Shown here in pieces: positions 21,880 to 35,700 of a stretch of DNA of 64,000 nucleotides. The notes under the pieces are model-generated. The model was not told where the DNA came from. It worked only from the letters and a program-made list of their open reading frames with translations, and did not search any database. The position numbers and the translations under genes are program-made. Origin of the DNA: Ciona intestinalis (lineage: Eukaryota > Chordata > Ascidiacea > Phlebobranchia > Cionidae); assembly GCF_000224145.3 (NCBI RefSeq), contig NC_020177.2, positions 3,766,965-3,830,964 on the forward strand, written 5' to 3'. The stretch's first letter is position 1. Each line of letters opens with the position of its first letter.

Positions 21880-24800
21880 CTATTGGAACTTGTCGACCGT
21901 TTTAAAATCTTTTTGCTCGAATATGTGGTTGTCACCCATGATGTCTTCGGGTACAAGTTTGCAGTCGTCTCTGTAAGTAATGGTGTGTTTTAGTAGTTTT
22001 TTATTATTGAATATTATTATAGTTTTGATCTGTACTTATTTTAGGTAGTTTTAATTATAATTTTTTGTGATTTTGCGTGTATAATGTGTACATGGTGCTA
22101 TACAGAATATTTGTTCTTTATATTGAAGTAGTATATATATATATTAAAATAACCATGGTAGAATATAAATTAAAATATACATATCGACTACCAGGCAACA
22201 CTACTTACTTGTCCAAATTATAAAGATAATTAAAGTTTGATACGATCACCGGGACAGGGAACGAAATGCAAAGAATTCCCATAATTGCGCAACCGGCGCC
22301 GGCGATTTTGCCAAATACAGTTATAGGAACGACGTCACCGTACCTAAAATATTGAAACAAATGTTTAGCTAATGTATATGGGGGGGAAGGGTTATTGTTA
22401 TTACATACCCCACAGTTGTCATTGTTATAAGAGCCCACCAGAAAGAATCTGGAATAGATTTGAATTGTGTTCCGGGTGCATCATATTCAACGAAGTACAC
22501 AATGCTTGAAAAAAGGATCGCTAGCACCATCTGGCGAGTAAAATAAATCAAATTAAAACCCGCGTGAAGGTCGTGCGGTTTACGTTTAATTCCTCGTCCC
22601 CAATTTACAGAGTGTAACCCTTGAATTTATTGCTCTCCGACAAGAGCCAAGGGCTCGGCCAAAATAGCATGAATAATTCACGCCGCCCGTCTGCACAAGA
22701 ATACTTAAGACGCCGGGGCTTTACAGCTCAGCCGTTGACAGAAATGGGCAGGGGCACAGCAATGAGCGTCGGAGTGCTATCCACGCATTGTTTTTGCACA
22801 AGAAGCAATTTGAGTAGTTTAATAATTGATGTTATCTCGTGCAGAGCGAGATGGCTTTATGACAGCGTGTTAATATTTAATGCGATTGTTTCTGTACCAA
22901 AGGCGGCTTGCGCACTGCGGCACGTCTCAGAGTGACACATCCAATTGGTTTGCAATTACAAATGACGTACTCATTCGACCCATCTCATTTTTAAGTTCAA
23001 ATTAAAAAAAAGGAGTAAACGATTAATCAAAACCTGATATCTGTTTCACGAATGTCCTACGAATTAAAAATGTATAATACAATATGGGCTGGGGTAAGGC
23101 GGGAAAATTTTTCTCATCCTACTGGGTAGTAAACTAAGATATAATTACAGAATTATATAACTGTATCCAATCAAGAAATATGGAATTAAAGTGCTAACAG
23201 CATTCTGGTTGACCACACAGTATACTAAAAAACTATTTCCGTATTTGTAGACGTATATTTCACCAAAAATAATTTTAGCGCAAATATTGATATATTGGCC
23301 GTCGCATCCTTCACTCTGTATATGTCAAATAGGGGAAAACATAACTATAAACGTGTGTGTAATTCTCGTAAGCTGATAATTCAATAATCCATATTTATAA
23401 GCGACGACAGGCGATTGTCGCGTCGTAAGTTTTGAAGATTAACAGTTCTATTATAGGCACACCATCACAATGCAATATCAAACTGATTTGATTTCATTGT
23501 TGTTACCATAGCTACTTTTTACATGGCGTTTGAAAATGTAAAAACTTTAAACGTGAGATTTTACATTCTTTTTAATAAAAAACGGAAATGAATTTAAATG
23601 CGTTAGAAAAACAAACGGAAGATGATGTTTTACCATTAATTGTCAAAGACATCTGTTGTTTTTTTATACATCAATAAATGTGTTGGGGTAAGATGGATAC
23701 TGTTAGCAAAAAAATCCTATATTTCCGGATCATGTTTTTAACAATCAACACGCTCTCTTGGTGTCGCGAGGACATGGTCCTATATAATTCTGTATAAATA
23801 TTCTTTGTTTACTATCAAATTGGGCGAAAAAAGAGAATAAAATCATAAACCATCTTACCCCATATAACACGACATTTAAGTTTCACCTGAAAACAAACGA
23901 GAAGGAAGAGGACGCGAGTGCTCCTCACTAGTGTAAGTCCAAGGATGCGGAAACCACGGGAGTAGCGGGAAAGCTTGAGTATTCGCAACATCCGAACAAG
24001 CCGGATTGTTCTGGGAACACAAACGCTCTATGCATTATTAATGGGGATTGTGACGACATAGCACAAGCCTGTGAGATGGGAAAACGTGGCGGATCTACAC
24101 TTCGGAAACTTGGAATAAATTGCTCTTTATTTTTAAAATGTGAAATTGTCTATAGATCTATTTGAGCAATGCGGTTCAAAAACCTTGCATACTTGCCGCT
24201 TGGAATGTAGAAGGTTATATTTGTCGAAAAGTGAAATCAATATAAAAGATCTATGAAACAAAAGGAAAAAGAACATAATTTTTTTAACTTGGTATTATGC
24301 GATCCAACTTCAAGGCTATTGTAATGCATATTGGTTGGATTGAACCAAAATACATTTGATTTTTATAAATTGCATTCACAGTTGTTATGAAATTACATTA
24401 CAATGACATGTCAATGCAGTAATACGAAATTGCATGCTTAGCGGTACATTAAACTCAACTTACCTCAGAATTGTGGCTGTTTGTGGTCGAAGGTGGGTTT
24501 TGATTTCGATTGAGGTAACGATTAACGTTATGAAGTATGGGAGAATGGCTGAGGCGTCTACGATGTTGAGGAAGCTCTGGTATCGGGAATCGAAAGAAGA
24601 TTAAATCGGAATTTCCTTCTAATTTATTGTCGCTACATTGGTTATCGAGCCGTTGGAGAAATGTAACGGGCCAGCTGCTGTTTTGTTGTATTGGGCTGGT
24701 TTTGAAAATGGCCAAATATTTTCGCCAGTATATGTTTCTATATAGTAGCGTGGGGAAAAGATGGAAGACTTTTTCATCCCATTTTCTCGTCGCACTTGGT

Positions 24801-27453
24801 AATAAGCAAAAATACATTTAAATTGTTTAAAACACGATCAGGATATTTGGATATTATGTGCTAAAGGTCTCCCATCTTTCCCCATCCTACTATACTATTA
24901 TCTTTCACACTGTGGGGCATTGGAATTATTTTAAGAGGTGGATATTATTAAACGCTGACTTTATTTAAGTGAAATGAAAAATCGATTGAAGACGAAACAT
25001 AAGGTTGAGCTGTCAAAACTTTAATGTCTGAAACTCGCCCTTCTCAATATAGTTCTTCATATAAAATATTTTAAAGGGGTGTTATCTAAGTGTCCAATGC
25101 AATTAAACGACGGAATGTATACAAAATATTGCGTATACCGTGATTGTACATTAAACTTGCAGCAGTCTAAATGGTATTTAAACACATGGAAATGAAAGAA
25201 TGCTTATACCGTACCTTGCAAAACGCTTTTCGGTCCGGGCATGTAAGAAAACGAAGACCCAGCTCCAAAACAAACCAAACGATGCAAGAAGTTTCGGTGA
25301 GAAACAAAATACCTGCAGGGCTTCCCATTTTTGCTTCAAGTACAAACCAAGCGTAAGGGGAACGTGTAGAATTTTCGTCAAGCTGTTTGCACGTGCGGAT
25401 AAGCAATCTTGCCAATATATCCGGGACCGATTGGTTCAGCTTGAAGCCCGTTTGGTTGGCGTGGGTCTCGCCTGTGTTTATTAAGTTCACTATCGACCGC
25501 TCAGCGTATCGCTCGGTTTTACGCTGACGCTTGTGCCGAAGATTAGATTCTTCGGATTTGTTCGGAATATTTCGGATCAGCTTAAGATGGCTGAGCGACT
25601 GCTCCAGCTGCTTACGCTCATCGTCCACCTCAATTAAACAACGTGCGGCGGTGTACCGGTACAATACAGGAAGATCGGGCGATTCGACGCACTTCTCCAA
25701 GGTTGATTTCACAATACGAACAAGTGCGTCTAATTTATAATCAAGAATATTCCCCTCAATCCTTGTTTCGTGGGAGTTTGCTTTCAAACGTGTTTGCGCT
25801 GTCGGTTGCAACGTCCGGTTCCCACCATAGAATCGTGGGTTGTTTATGCTGTGCTGACAAGCGTTCACCGACGGCTGTATTGCCTCCGTCACGTTGTGGC
25901 TTAGGGACAAAAAAGCTGGTAGTGTTTCAAGGCAGAAAACCACAACAGATACTGTTATCACGAGCGCTGATACTATTGTTATAACTTTAGAGCACCAGCT
26001 ACTCTCTGGGTCTTCAAACAATTGCCAAACTGTACGCTTGATTTTCCCCGTCGGCATCGGTTTCGATTTGACCGTCAACAGAAGGCCTTCGTCCCGCAGA
26101 AAATCTTCCAGGGTCTTATAATCGAACGCATAGAAACGAATTTCGTTCACGAAGATATCGATAGGGATATGGTCAGGTCGTATCAGGGTTCCACTGTTGG
26201 AATAAAAATCTAACGCGGCCTCAAACACGTCTCGATGTCGATCGAAAAAATATTCTTTCCTTCTCCAGTCATAATGTTCCATTCTACTGTTGTGGTCGCC
26301 CAGCATTGTATTTGGATATCTGTCCAACTGCCGCTGATCGGACTCAAATATTTTACCCGAAACATTGAAAATAATCTTGAATTGCTCGGGTATAATAGGG
26401 GGGAAGTTGTAGCTGTTCGAGCCTTCGTAACTGCTGGTGCCTCCAGTTGTTCCCAAGCCATCTTTATGCTCGCTAGACTTGATCTTCCCAAGCGCCCATT
26501 TTATTTCCTCGCTTTGTTTAATATCAGAACATTCAATATTCCTGCCAAAAGGCATGCGTGACACGATAACTATCGTAGCATTCAACACCTTAATAGTCAG
26601 CATGAAATGGGTCAAGCTTATTCTTATACTTACCGATCGATTTGAAATCTTACAATCAAATTCTCTATACGTGAAAAGGGCATGAATCATTTATGCTTAA
26701 AAGGGTAGTGATTTCACGCCATAATTTTGAAAATTCGAAACAGAATCCAAAGTCGCCTCTTACCTCTCCAACACATGGTTAGCGATTTCGTTGTTGAGAC
26801 CGCCAAAGGTGATCATGCATCTGTCTTCCTCGTTACCATCAGGAGACAAAGTTTCCGAAGAGGAAGACTCTTTTCCGGAGGAGGCGGTGGAGGAAGGGTA
26901 AGGTGACGAGTTGCAGTTTACAGAGCTGGTACTGTTCACCAGCTTTCGCTTTGCTAATGACCTTCGCCCGTTCGCCTGCCAAAGAAATTGATTTTCTTTT
27001 TTTAAATATTAATTAATCTCGATTTTCACAAATCACATATTGTACTACACCTGTAAGTATAAATTCGGCTTACCAAAACTGTTCTAAAATTTTCATATAT
27101 GCATGGTAAACCGGTAGTTACAGCTAAATAAAACGGCACCGCAAACCGGCTGCATTCAACCTACTGCACGCTACACCACAGGGATTCGTGTTTACCTTCC
27201 TCGTTCGGAAATATCTTGCTTTCAACTCGCAGGCGTCGTCGTCGTCGGAGCTCTTACGGGTCGTTAATGGCGGGTTCGGACGCATGTTAAGCTCGTAAAG
27301 CCTTAATTGCTTATCCACAGACGCTGTTTCCGATGACGGGTCGTTGTCACGTGACGACGTGAGGTCACGATATTGGACACTGCTGCTGGAAAATGAAGAC
27401 GACGACGGAACGACCGAAAGAAACGAATCTGCAATTTTATCGCTCATTGTCAC
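21880..27453 (-). CDS. Voltage-gated potassium channel, Shaker/Kv1 type, giant S1-S2 loop
   Basis: Eight exons (27453-27196, 26975-26764, 26541-25215, 24576-24464, 24010-23887, 22530-22409, 22343-22209, 21970-21880) give 793 aa. It forms a plasma-membrane K+ channel subunit. The order is a Ser-rich N-terminus, a T1 tetramerisation domain (about 211-308, [11 protein letters not shown], with no zinc-binding cysteines, as in Kv1), S1 (VFCLETLP), a loop of about 200 residues, S2 (about 567-588), S3 ([15 protein letters not shown]), S4 with a basic residue every third position ([18 protein letters not shown]), S5, pore and filter TTVGYGD, and S6 with the PVP hinge ([15 protein letters not shown]). 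The C-tail is short and ends DKFQ with no PDZ ligand. Kv1 loops are usually a few tens of residues. An intron splits the filter glycine codon. The start could also be the second ATG, two codons later. Confidence 0.92.
23087..23215 (-). repeat. MITE family B relic, Kv intron 5
   Basis: Reverse orientation: GGCTGGGGTAAGGCGGG, then AATTACAGAATTATATAACTG, here cited in part, then AAGTGCTAACAGCAT. Right end lost. Confidence 0.5.
23683..23870 (+). repeat. MITE family B, Kv intron 5
   Basis: Inverted ends GTTGGGGTAAGATGGATACT and CCATCTTACCCCATAT, with the internal ATTCTTTGTTTACTATCAAA. About 188 bp. Confidence 0.8.
24743..24893 (-). repeat. MITE family A, Kv intron 3
   Basis: Reverse orientation: TAGTAGCGTGGGGAAAAGAT at the left, AAAACACGATCAGGATATTT inside, TCTTTCCCCATCCTACTA at the right. 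Confidence 0.85.
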
Positions 27454-28108
27454 AGTCTGCGTTTAAAAAAGATTTTCCCAAAAAACGATAGTTTTTGAAC
27501 AGCGTTAGAACATGGCCTGTAAAATCATCATACAGCAGAATCCGCGCGCGTCGCGCATCATGCTTTACAAACTGGAAACAATAAAAGTCAGGATCGTAAA
27601 CTTCTTTCCGTTTTTCGAAAAAAAAATCCCAGGTCAAACGGTTGCTCACTTTGCGACACCAAACGGCATATCTGCCACACTTTTCTCATTCTTTCGCCTT
27701 CTTTGTAATCAAGCTTCGCTACCTTAAACGGTTCAAATTCCAATTTCTGTATTACGTAAAATCTTGAACACAAATAAACTTACCCTAATCCGAATTATAG
27801 AATACAGGATTGTTAATCCATATTTAGCTTAGTTGTTTTTTTAATAACCTTGTCCCAACACCCGCAGCAAGGTTATTAAACCACCGATAATTGATCCTAC
27901 GTAAATGGGGTCTTTACAGCGTAGGACACCATAACACCTGAGATTTAGACTAAAGATGATTTATTATCTTTTTTATGGGGATGTTATTCGCATGCTATAC
28001 CCCGTGTTATACATTGAAATCGACACGCAACCAAATACTGTATCTGAAAATAAACTATTTGGCTGCTAATAACTACAAAGTATCAAATGCGCTTATTATT
28101 CTGTCTAT

Positions 28109-28275
28109 AGTAGTTTGGGGTAAGATGAGACATGTTTTCATTCACTTCTATGTCGTCTCATTTGGTCGTAAGCAAATATATTTACAGAATTATATAACCG
28201 TATTCTCACGACGCTGAAAGGCGCTGTTTAATATTAAAAACACCTTTAGGAAATATAAGTTATTACGTACTAACG
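28109..28275 (-). repeat. MITE family B relic
   Basis: Reverse orientation: GTAGTTTGGGGTAAGATGAG, TTTGGTCGTAAGCAAATATA, TTACAGAATTATATAACCGT, then a TACGTACTAACGATACC end. Confidence 0.65.
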
Positions 28276-29319
28276 ATACCAGTAACTCGTAGTACTATAT
28301 ACTTTGCTTGTTAAAGTCTTTATGTCATAGAAGCCTCCTTATTGTTGCCTACACTACAAATACTCTCTGTGCTTGTAAAATCGAATTCGAGCATGACTTC
28401 CCTCGTTGTGGTTACTTTTCCCTCGATGATTTTAAACCGCTGGAATGTTCTTTGAAGTTCAGCATTACACGAGCTATGGAAATACGATCGTGATTTTGTT
28501 TAGGTTTAGCAACTACACTGTATACTTGATAAGTTTATTAACAATTAAACGATTTATCCGTAGCGTGCAGTTTTGGGTTTATGCCGATTCCGTATTTTAA
28601 TTAATCTGATTAACGTTATTGTGTTTAAATGATAGGTTATGATATATAGGTAACATAGCTACTGGCCCCTATAGGCTCACAACAGGTTTTCAAGTCAGTA
28701 CTGTGGTTGAAACGAAAGCTAATAAATAGACGGTTTTACAGAAAAAGAGATGTTATGATGGTGATAATTCTATTTTTTAGAAATGTTAATTTTACTTTGC
28801 GTAAACAATTTCTTGCGTAAACACGCCATATACAGCTTGTATTAACTTGTTGTTAACCTTTACGTAAGCGTGTATGTGACTTTGGCCGCATGTCACGTAC
28901 CACAACTCACGTGACCCGCAGCTGCGGAATCTAATGAATATTGTTTACGCCACTGGTCATGCCAGTACTAGTTGCTCTAAAAATGCGAATTGCAAAAGCG
29001 TCTTCTTGCTTCTGCAGCTGCTATGAAATGTACGAAAGCAACTTTTCGCCGTTCCCAAGCGAATAATCCTAAAAAGTCGAATACCCTTGACTTAGGATGG
29101 TGTTGACTTTACTGAAGCGTTATAAACCAACTACTAAAAATAATCTGCTGGGTTAAGATTATTTAATTTGCAGATATAGCTTGTGAAAAGTAACCAATGC
29201 ATGAATAACTTGTTAACCCTGAGGTTAACTGTAAAACCGCGGTCGCTTTGTAGTTCGTGCCTCGCCGTAAGATGTCACCTGTATAAAAAAAACGGCCCTG
29301 CGACTGTAAATTGTTAAAA

Positions 29320-29375
29320 CACGATTAGGACATGTATGATTTAGGTGCTAACAGTATCTTTTTTTTATCCCACGT
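29320..29375 (-). repeat. MITE family B fragment
   Basis: Only the AAACACGATTAGGACATGTA and GTGCTAACAGTATC part remains. Confidence 0.4.
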
Positions 29376-29460
29376 TACCGTTTGTATACGCACTGTGTCC
29401 TGACCATTTTGTCAAATCAGCATATTTTTTGGCAAACGACTGTCTTAGTTGTCTATGATT

Positions 29461-29484
29461 ATAATATAATAATAATAATAATAA
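29461..29484 (+). repeat. AAT microsatellite
   Basis: About seven AAT units (ATAATATAATAATAATAATA). Confidence 0.8.
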
Positions 29485-29720
29485 AAGCATACTGTCATGT
29501 TGACAATAGTTAACACAAACGTAGAAAAGTTAATTAATACAGTAAACAGTAAATAAAGAGAGAAATAGCTACTTAACATCTATGAACGTGGTCGCACATT
29601 AGGGAACACTTTTAGTATCGAGAAAAATGCCCTAACGTGCGAATGTTATCACTGCAATTCAGAATCATAGCGTTTGCTATTTCAGCTTTTTGAAACTACC
29701 TTTCGTATGTTAATGTGAAC

Positions 29721-32700
29721 ATGAACCCTCCTGTTAAATCGAAATTTAATGCTCTTGCGGCTGTGCGTTTGATGGTGCAGTCGGACGAAGACGACGACGA
29801 CGATGATAAATACGGCAAAGACGGTAATTCGTTTGGACGTTTTTCTAATAACTGTTTTATGTAAGAAAGAATGTCCCTCAACACAACGAACAGCTTAACG
29901 TAACTACTATAACCATGTAACGTATGGGAGGGTTCTACACCAATGCCTGTGTTAAGTACTGTAAACTCATGCTTATGTTTTTTTAGATATCATTTTCACG
30001 GATAGTTGCACACCTTCCGTTCCTTGTGGTTCTTCCACTGGAAAACCTTTGAAAAGTATTTTAAAACCTTCAAAGATCTATACACCACCAGAAATACATG
30101 AACGGTTAGTAAATATCCTATGGCAACATGTACTATAAGACCTATACTGGCCTATATTAGGGTTCTGCAACCAATTGCACTACAACTTGTTTTAGGCATG
30201 CATGAAAATTGGTGCTTTCATCCATAGTTTTTCTTCAGGAACCAGTAAACAACTGCTCAGGTACCAGTGCTGTGGCCTTGTAATTGTGGGACCTGGTAAA
30301 TTTCTACATACACAGCGTGTTTTTATTTACTGTTGTTTTACATTTAATTCGTTTATCTCTGTTGTTTTATAACTTGATCTTCGTTTACGTATTCCAAGAG
30401 ATAAATGGAAAATATGTTGCGTTATATCACCCCCTCCAACTTTTTCAATATTTTTCTTTTAGAAACATCAAAGCAGAAGAGGAAAATCAACCAAATGTAG
30501 TAAGCCTGTCAGTAACAGGTATGCTACGTTCTTACTCCTCTTATTATCAGTCTTTATATCCCTACATTAAAATACAAGCATAATGTGTTTAAAACGTAAT
30601 TTTCCTGAAATGAACATCACATTGGCAAAACAAATTTAAACCGTTATATGAAGAGCTTATTGTTTTTTATCACTGTTTTATAAATTAAACCCAACATTTT
30701 CTCAAATTATTGTATTTTTCTCACTGCATTATAGGTGCCCCAAAACTAAATCGTGGTATTGGTCAACTGCTGGCTCAATTAAAATGTGAACCGAATCCAA
30801 TAAAAACAGAAGTATGTTTCTATCAGTTTGTGTTATTACACTGTCAATATTTACGATGCCCAGGGGTCAAGGGTTTGAAGCTCGACATTGCTACCATTAT
30901 ACCTTATATTTTATAAGGGTATCTGTACTTATATAGGCGTATGTGAAAAAAACAGATAAGATCATTTGTTTTAACCCAGTGGTAGCTTATTTAAATTGTC
31001 GGCAATACTTTACAAAACAATGAAAAAATATCAAAAAATATCCACAAAGTAGCATATGTGGTGTATATAACATACAATTTGTGTGAAATAGAACTTCTAT
31101 GTTATAACAACAGTTTACCAGTTATTGCCCCACCCTGCAAGGATAAGTACATTACATTGCTTTATTTATAATCTTCTAAAGGTACAGCATAATGATGGAT
31201 TTCAGAATACCGCCGCTATATCGATCAGTAAGTCTGTGCATCTTTTATAATTTCTTCCTGTTTTTGCTGGTTTCATTTTTTACCTTTTTTTGGTTTTGTC
31301 TGCTTTTGGTTTAGTTTTAACTTCTGAAATTGCTTTCAATAATATATTTTATACATCTTTTTATTCAGAACAAGAACCTCTCTTTAAATCAGCATTAAAC
31401 ACAGTACAAAACAAAGAATTACGCAACAACAGTCCTGCACCAAACAATGTAAATGAACTTTTGCACGTTGATAAAAAGGACAGTTCAATTACCAAGATCA
31501 ATGTGGCATCAAATGATTTGTAAGTTGATAGATTATATAAAAAAGAGCCTATTATGCATTATTTTAATATTTTTCATAAGCAATGATATAATTATATAAC
31601 AAAATATATACATTTTATTTCTTGCAGACACAACATAGTAAAGATCTCTGGATTACCTGAAGAGTTTTCAAAAAACAAATTGATATCATTTTTAGGAATA
31701 TGGCCTTCTAATGGACAAGATGGTATCAGAGTCATTCGTAACTTGTAAGTTAAATATTTCTTGTATCTTGGTTTTCTGACAATTAGTTTAAATCATGTAC
31801 TATGAACACTTGGTTCTTCCCAACCCTTTTTCTAGCATGATGAAATTAGTAAGTATATTATACATAAGCTGTCAATGTCATAATAATCTTTGCCGAGTCT
31901 GCCGATCCAATTGTTAAAACTATTTTTTAAATAAGCGACCCAAAAACTATAATGCTAAACATTAAGAAGCACTGTTTTTTTTATTATATGATTTAAAATG
32001 ACTACTTTTTTTGTAGAGATGGCTCATCTACTGGCTATGCTTATGTTTTGCTGGAAAATCATAACAACAAAATGGATATATTAAAAGCAAATGGGTAAGA
32101 GAGAGTATAGTTTAAAAAGTTATGATTTGCCCATATGTATAATATATGAATGAATGAATGTAACTTACTTTATCCTCGCGTGGCTGGAAAAAGACACAGT
32201 CGTTATAACATGAGTGTTAATACACCTTATGCCAGCTTACAAGTTACCATATATTATTCTGTTTACTGTCTCCTAATCTGCTGGACACGTGGACAGTATA
32301 CATATTCTACCTGAGACTCAAATATATTTTTGTATGTTACCTGATAACAATATCAGTTTTTAAATTCTTTTGTTAACATTTATATAAGCTATTTTTTATT
32401 ATCCTAAAAATGTTATCCAAATAATTTAGATGTCGGTTGTAGCAAATTGTTTGATCATATTCATTAACAAATGAAATTTTGCTTTTTCTAAACATCTTTT
32501 ATTCCCGGAGAATGAAGTTTGATGATGTTTTCCCACTAAATATGGTTGTATGCAAATTCTCTGATATGGAAAAAGATTGGAAACGTACATGCTTGATCAA
32601 AATGCACATAGAAGGATCACCGGTATGTTTTACATTCAGTCTTTATATTGCTTTAAAAAAAATTTTTTTTTTTAACATATAGAATTTAAATTTATGTTTC

Positions 32701-35700
32701 AATTTTATTTATTATTGTTCTTTTTAAAATTTAATATTCTTCCTACCTTTAAGTTCTCTGAATATGAAATCCTTATTTCATCTAAGATTGATAGGTATTT
32801 ACCAGTTCTCGTGTTGTTTTATACATTTAATTGGTGTTTCTAAAAAAAACATTTCGCATCTTAAAGATTAGGCCTACTGGATATAATTTAAAGTCTATTT
32901 CTGGTCTTGTGTATGCAGCCTTTTTATTTATCGCATGCGATACAAAGCCTGTGCAGTTTTAAGATTAGTTACCGTTTTGCGTTTTTGTTCAAGACTCTCA
33001 TTATTTATCATACAAATCCGGCGCAGTTTCATACAAATCCGGCGCAGTTCTGAGATAGCTACTGTTTTGCGTTTTTGTTCAAGACTTTCATTATTTATCA
33101 TACAAATCCGGCGCAGTTCTGAGATAGCTACTGTTTTGCGTTTTTGTTCAAGACTCTCATTATTTATCATACAAATCCGGCACAGTTTCATACAAATCCG
33201 GCGCAGTTTTGAGATAGCTACTGTTTTGCGTTTTTAAAATGCGATGATCTAGAGCAGACGCGGGTTAAGGTTTTGTACTAGTAACTAGTGTATTAGTGAT
33301 ATGGTACTATGCGTATGAGCAAACCATATTGCATCAAACACTGGCGTGATGCATTTCATACCAAGCTGGAAGATGAAAGAAAAAGAGATCATCATCTTTA
33401 GTATTCTTCATCAAGACCAACCATTTTAATTTATTCTATGTTTTTGTTAATTGTTTTTAAAGTACTCTTTTGTATGGTGGAATTTTAACTTAAGACTATC
33501 ATAGCTGTAAATATTGTTAAGTTTTACTGATTTTATCAATTCTGTGTGACAACTTCCATTCCAGTTTGTCTGCATATCTGGGTTGGGATCAAACACCACT
33601 AAAGATCATCTGCTTGAAGAGTTAAATGCTTACCACAGATCCATGGAAGGTAGATTAAAAGCACCAGCTGCACCTGGAACTGTTAGGCTAGCGTACACTA
33701 CTATTTTGTAATACTACTAACACTAGGCTAAGACATAGGCTATATATAGGCTATATTTTTATATATTATTTATTAGGCTAGTGTTATTTTGCATGAAATT
33801 CTAGGCTACATTTTATGTTATTGAATAGGCTATTATAGGCTAGTGCTTTTTGCATGAAATTCTAGGCTAGTTTTAGGCTATTATCTTTTCTAGGATACAA
33901 TTTTTCATTTTCGCCTTAATTTTTATAATGTGATACCGTCAGGATTAGATTATTAAAAAAGACATTCATTGTAATTCAAATGTTTAAGAAAGGGTTAAAA
34001 TATTTTCGTGCACAATGATAGGCTCTTTATCAGTTAAGGCAGCTGTAGTAGTAGTTGATAAATCTGTATCTTGTGCAATGTTGTTTAACTTTTTGGGAAA
34101 GGAAACCCGATAACAAAGATTTTAAAATGCAAGATCGATTTCCCCTAAGTTCGTGTGTAGTTTTAAAGTACCTGCAACTCCATTTTAAATAAATGAAATC
34201 TTTATCCATCCTCGCGTGGCTCACTATACCATGGATGTTTTATACACCTTAAGTTACCACTTATGTAACTTTGTGGTTGATTATTTGCGGGAATTTTGCA
34301 TTTATTTAATTTAAAGCTGATAATTTGAACAACCCATATGAGAAAACTGTTTTGGAGCAGTTACTGTTAAGTCAGTGTCTTGCACAATGACACATACACC
34401 CATAATGGCAGCAGCGACAAGTCGAAAAAAAAATACCTCTCGGGTAGAAGCATTTGTGGTAACCACTGTGTCATGGCTTTTATGTGAATGCAACTGCAGA
34501 AAAATTGCTGAAGTTTTAAAATATACTATTTTTGCTCTGGTTAGGTGATACAATGGCGCCATATAGGTTGGCATAATGTTAAATGTATTGCCCATTGTTT
34601 AAAAAATCCTTTATTTACTGTAACAAAGTGTCATTCAAGCTGCAATAAATCAATTCATTGCAAGCCTGTCACTGAATACCTTTCCTTATTTTTTGTTAAA
34701 CCAAGCAAGGTAAATTACTTCTTGTGATTACAATACAACAAATAAATAGATTATTTTTAAACTTAAAGCCAAATTTACTTTTTCAGTAGGCCTATTAATA
34801 CATTTTTGCAAGTATTTTTTATGTACCAAAAAAATTTTTTATGAATTAAGACATTTTTATATTTTCAGTATTGATACATTTTTTGCAGATATCTTCTATA
34901 TACCTGAGTCTTCTGAATCAGCGTACGTGGTGTTTGACTCAGTTGAGCTGGCTGTTGACTTTCTTAAAGATGCTTTCTGCATTCGAGGAAGGTAAGTCAG
35001 CTAGAATAATTAATAAATACATACTGGTTTATAGTTATAACCGTAATATCCATAATAAATTAATGATTGAATCTTTAATTAAAGGCATTCTAACACTTTG
35101 CATTTAATTGTCCTGGTTTTGGGCAAACAGATTTAAATGTTTTGTAACCTAACTTCCTAAATCCATCACATTCTGTATACATGATGTCCTACTATCATGC
35201 AGCCACCTTAGTTTTAGGTCAGTCAAGTTTACACAAAAACTTTTTTTAAACCGTTTCTAATCAATTATTTCAGCTATAACCTTGTGAATTTTAACTCTTG
35301 TTTCAGGAGAGTCAAAACACACCAATGCCACCCTCTTATAGTTCAACGTTGGTGTAGAAAGAACAATATTGTGTTTGCATTACCACCTGGTAATAAATGT
35401 GATCTTAAGGATCTCTCTCCTTTATATGGATCAGGTATTTGTAATATTTCTTCGGTAGTAAATGTTTTGTTGAAAAATAATCCTGTGGAAGCTCATCACA
35501 GAACGTTTAATTATTATCTTGTGTTTTGTATGGAACAGCCAAAACATTTTATGTCACTTTAACTTCGCAATTTTTTACACTGCCACATTATAAACCTATT
35601 AACTTAATAGTGTGAATTTAAAGTCATATTACAAAAAAAGATCTGATGGTAGTTTCAATAATTTTGTTTCATTCAAAAAAAGTAATCACCCACAAAGTAA

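Larger units (their letters stand above)
27454..29720. other. Intergenic region between Kv channel and RNA-binding protein genes
   Basis: The two genes start 2.27 kb apart and point away from each other, so both promoters should lie here. I find no further coding exon. It holds MITE relics at 28109-28275 and 29320-29375, and a short AAT microsatellite. A CACGTGA-type sequence occurs twice (near 28896 and 28907). Confidence 0.5.

Noticed and set aside
25171-26685. Many plus-strand open frames
   Set aside because: They are antisense to the large Kv exon and show no domain; the minus strand explains the region fully.
32928-33237. Open frames of 87-100 codons on both strands
   Set aside because: Product of a 69-bp tandem array within an intron, not a gene.
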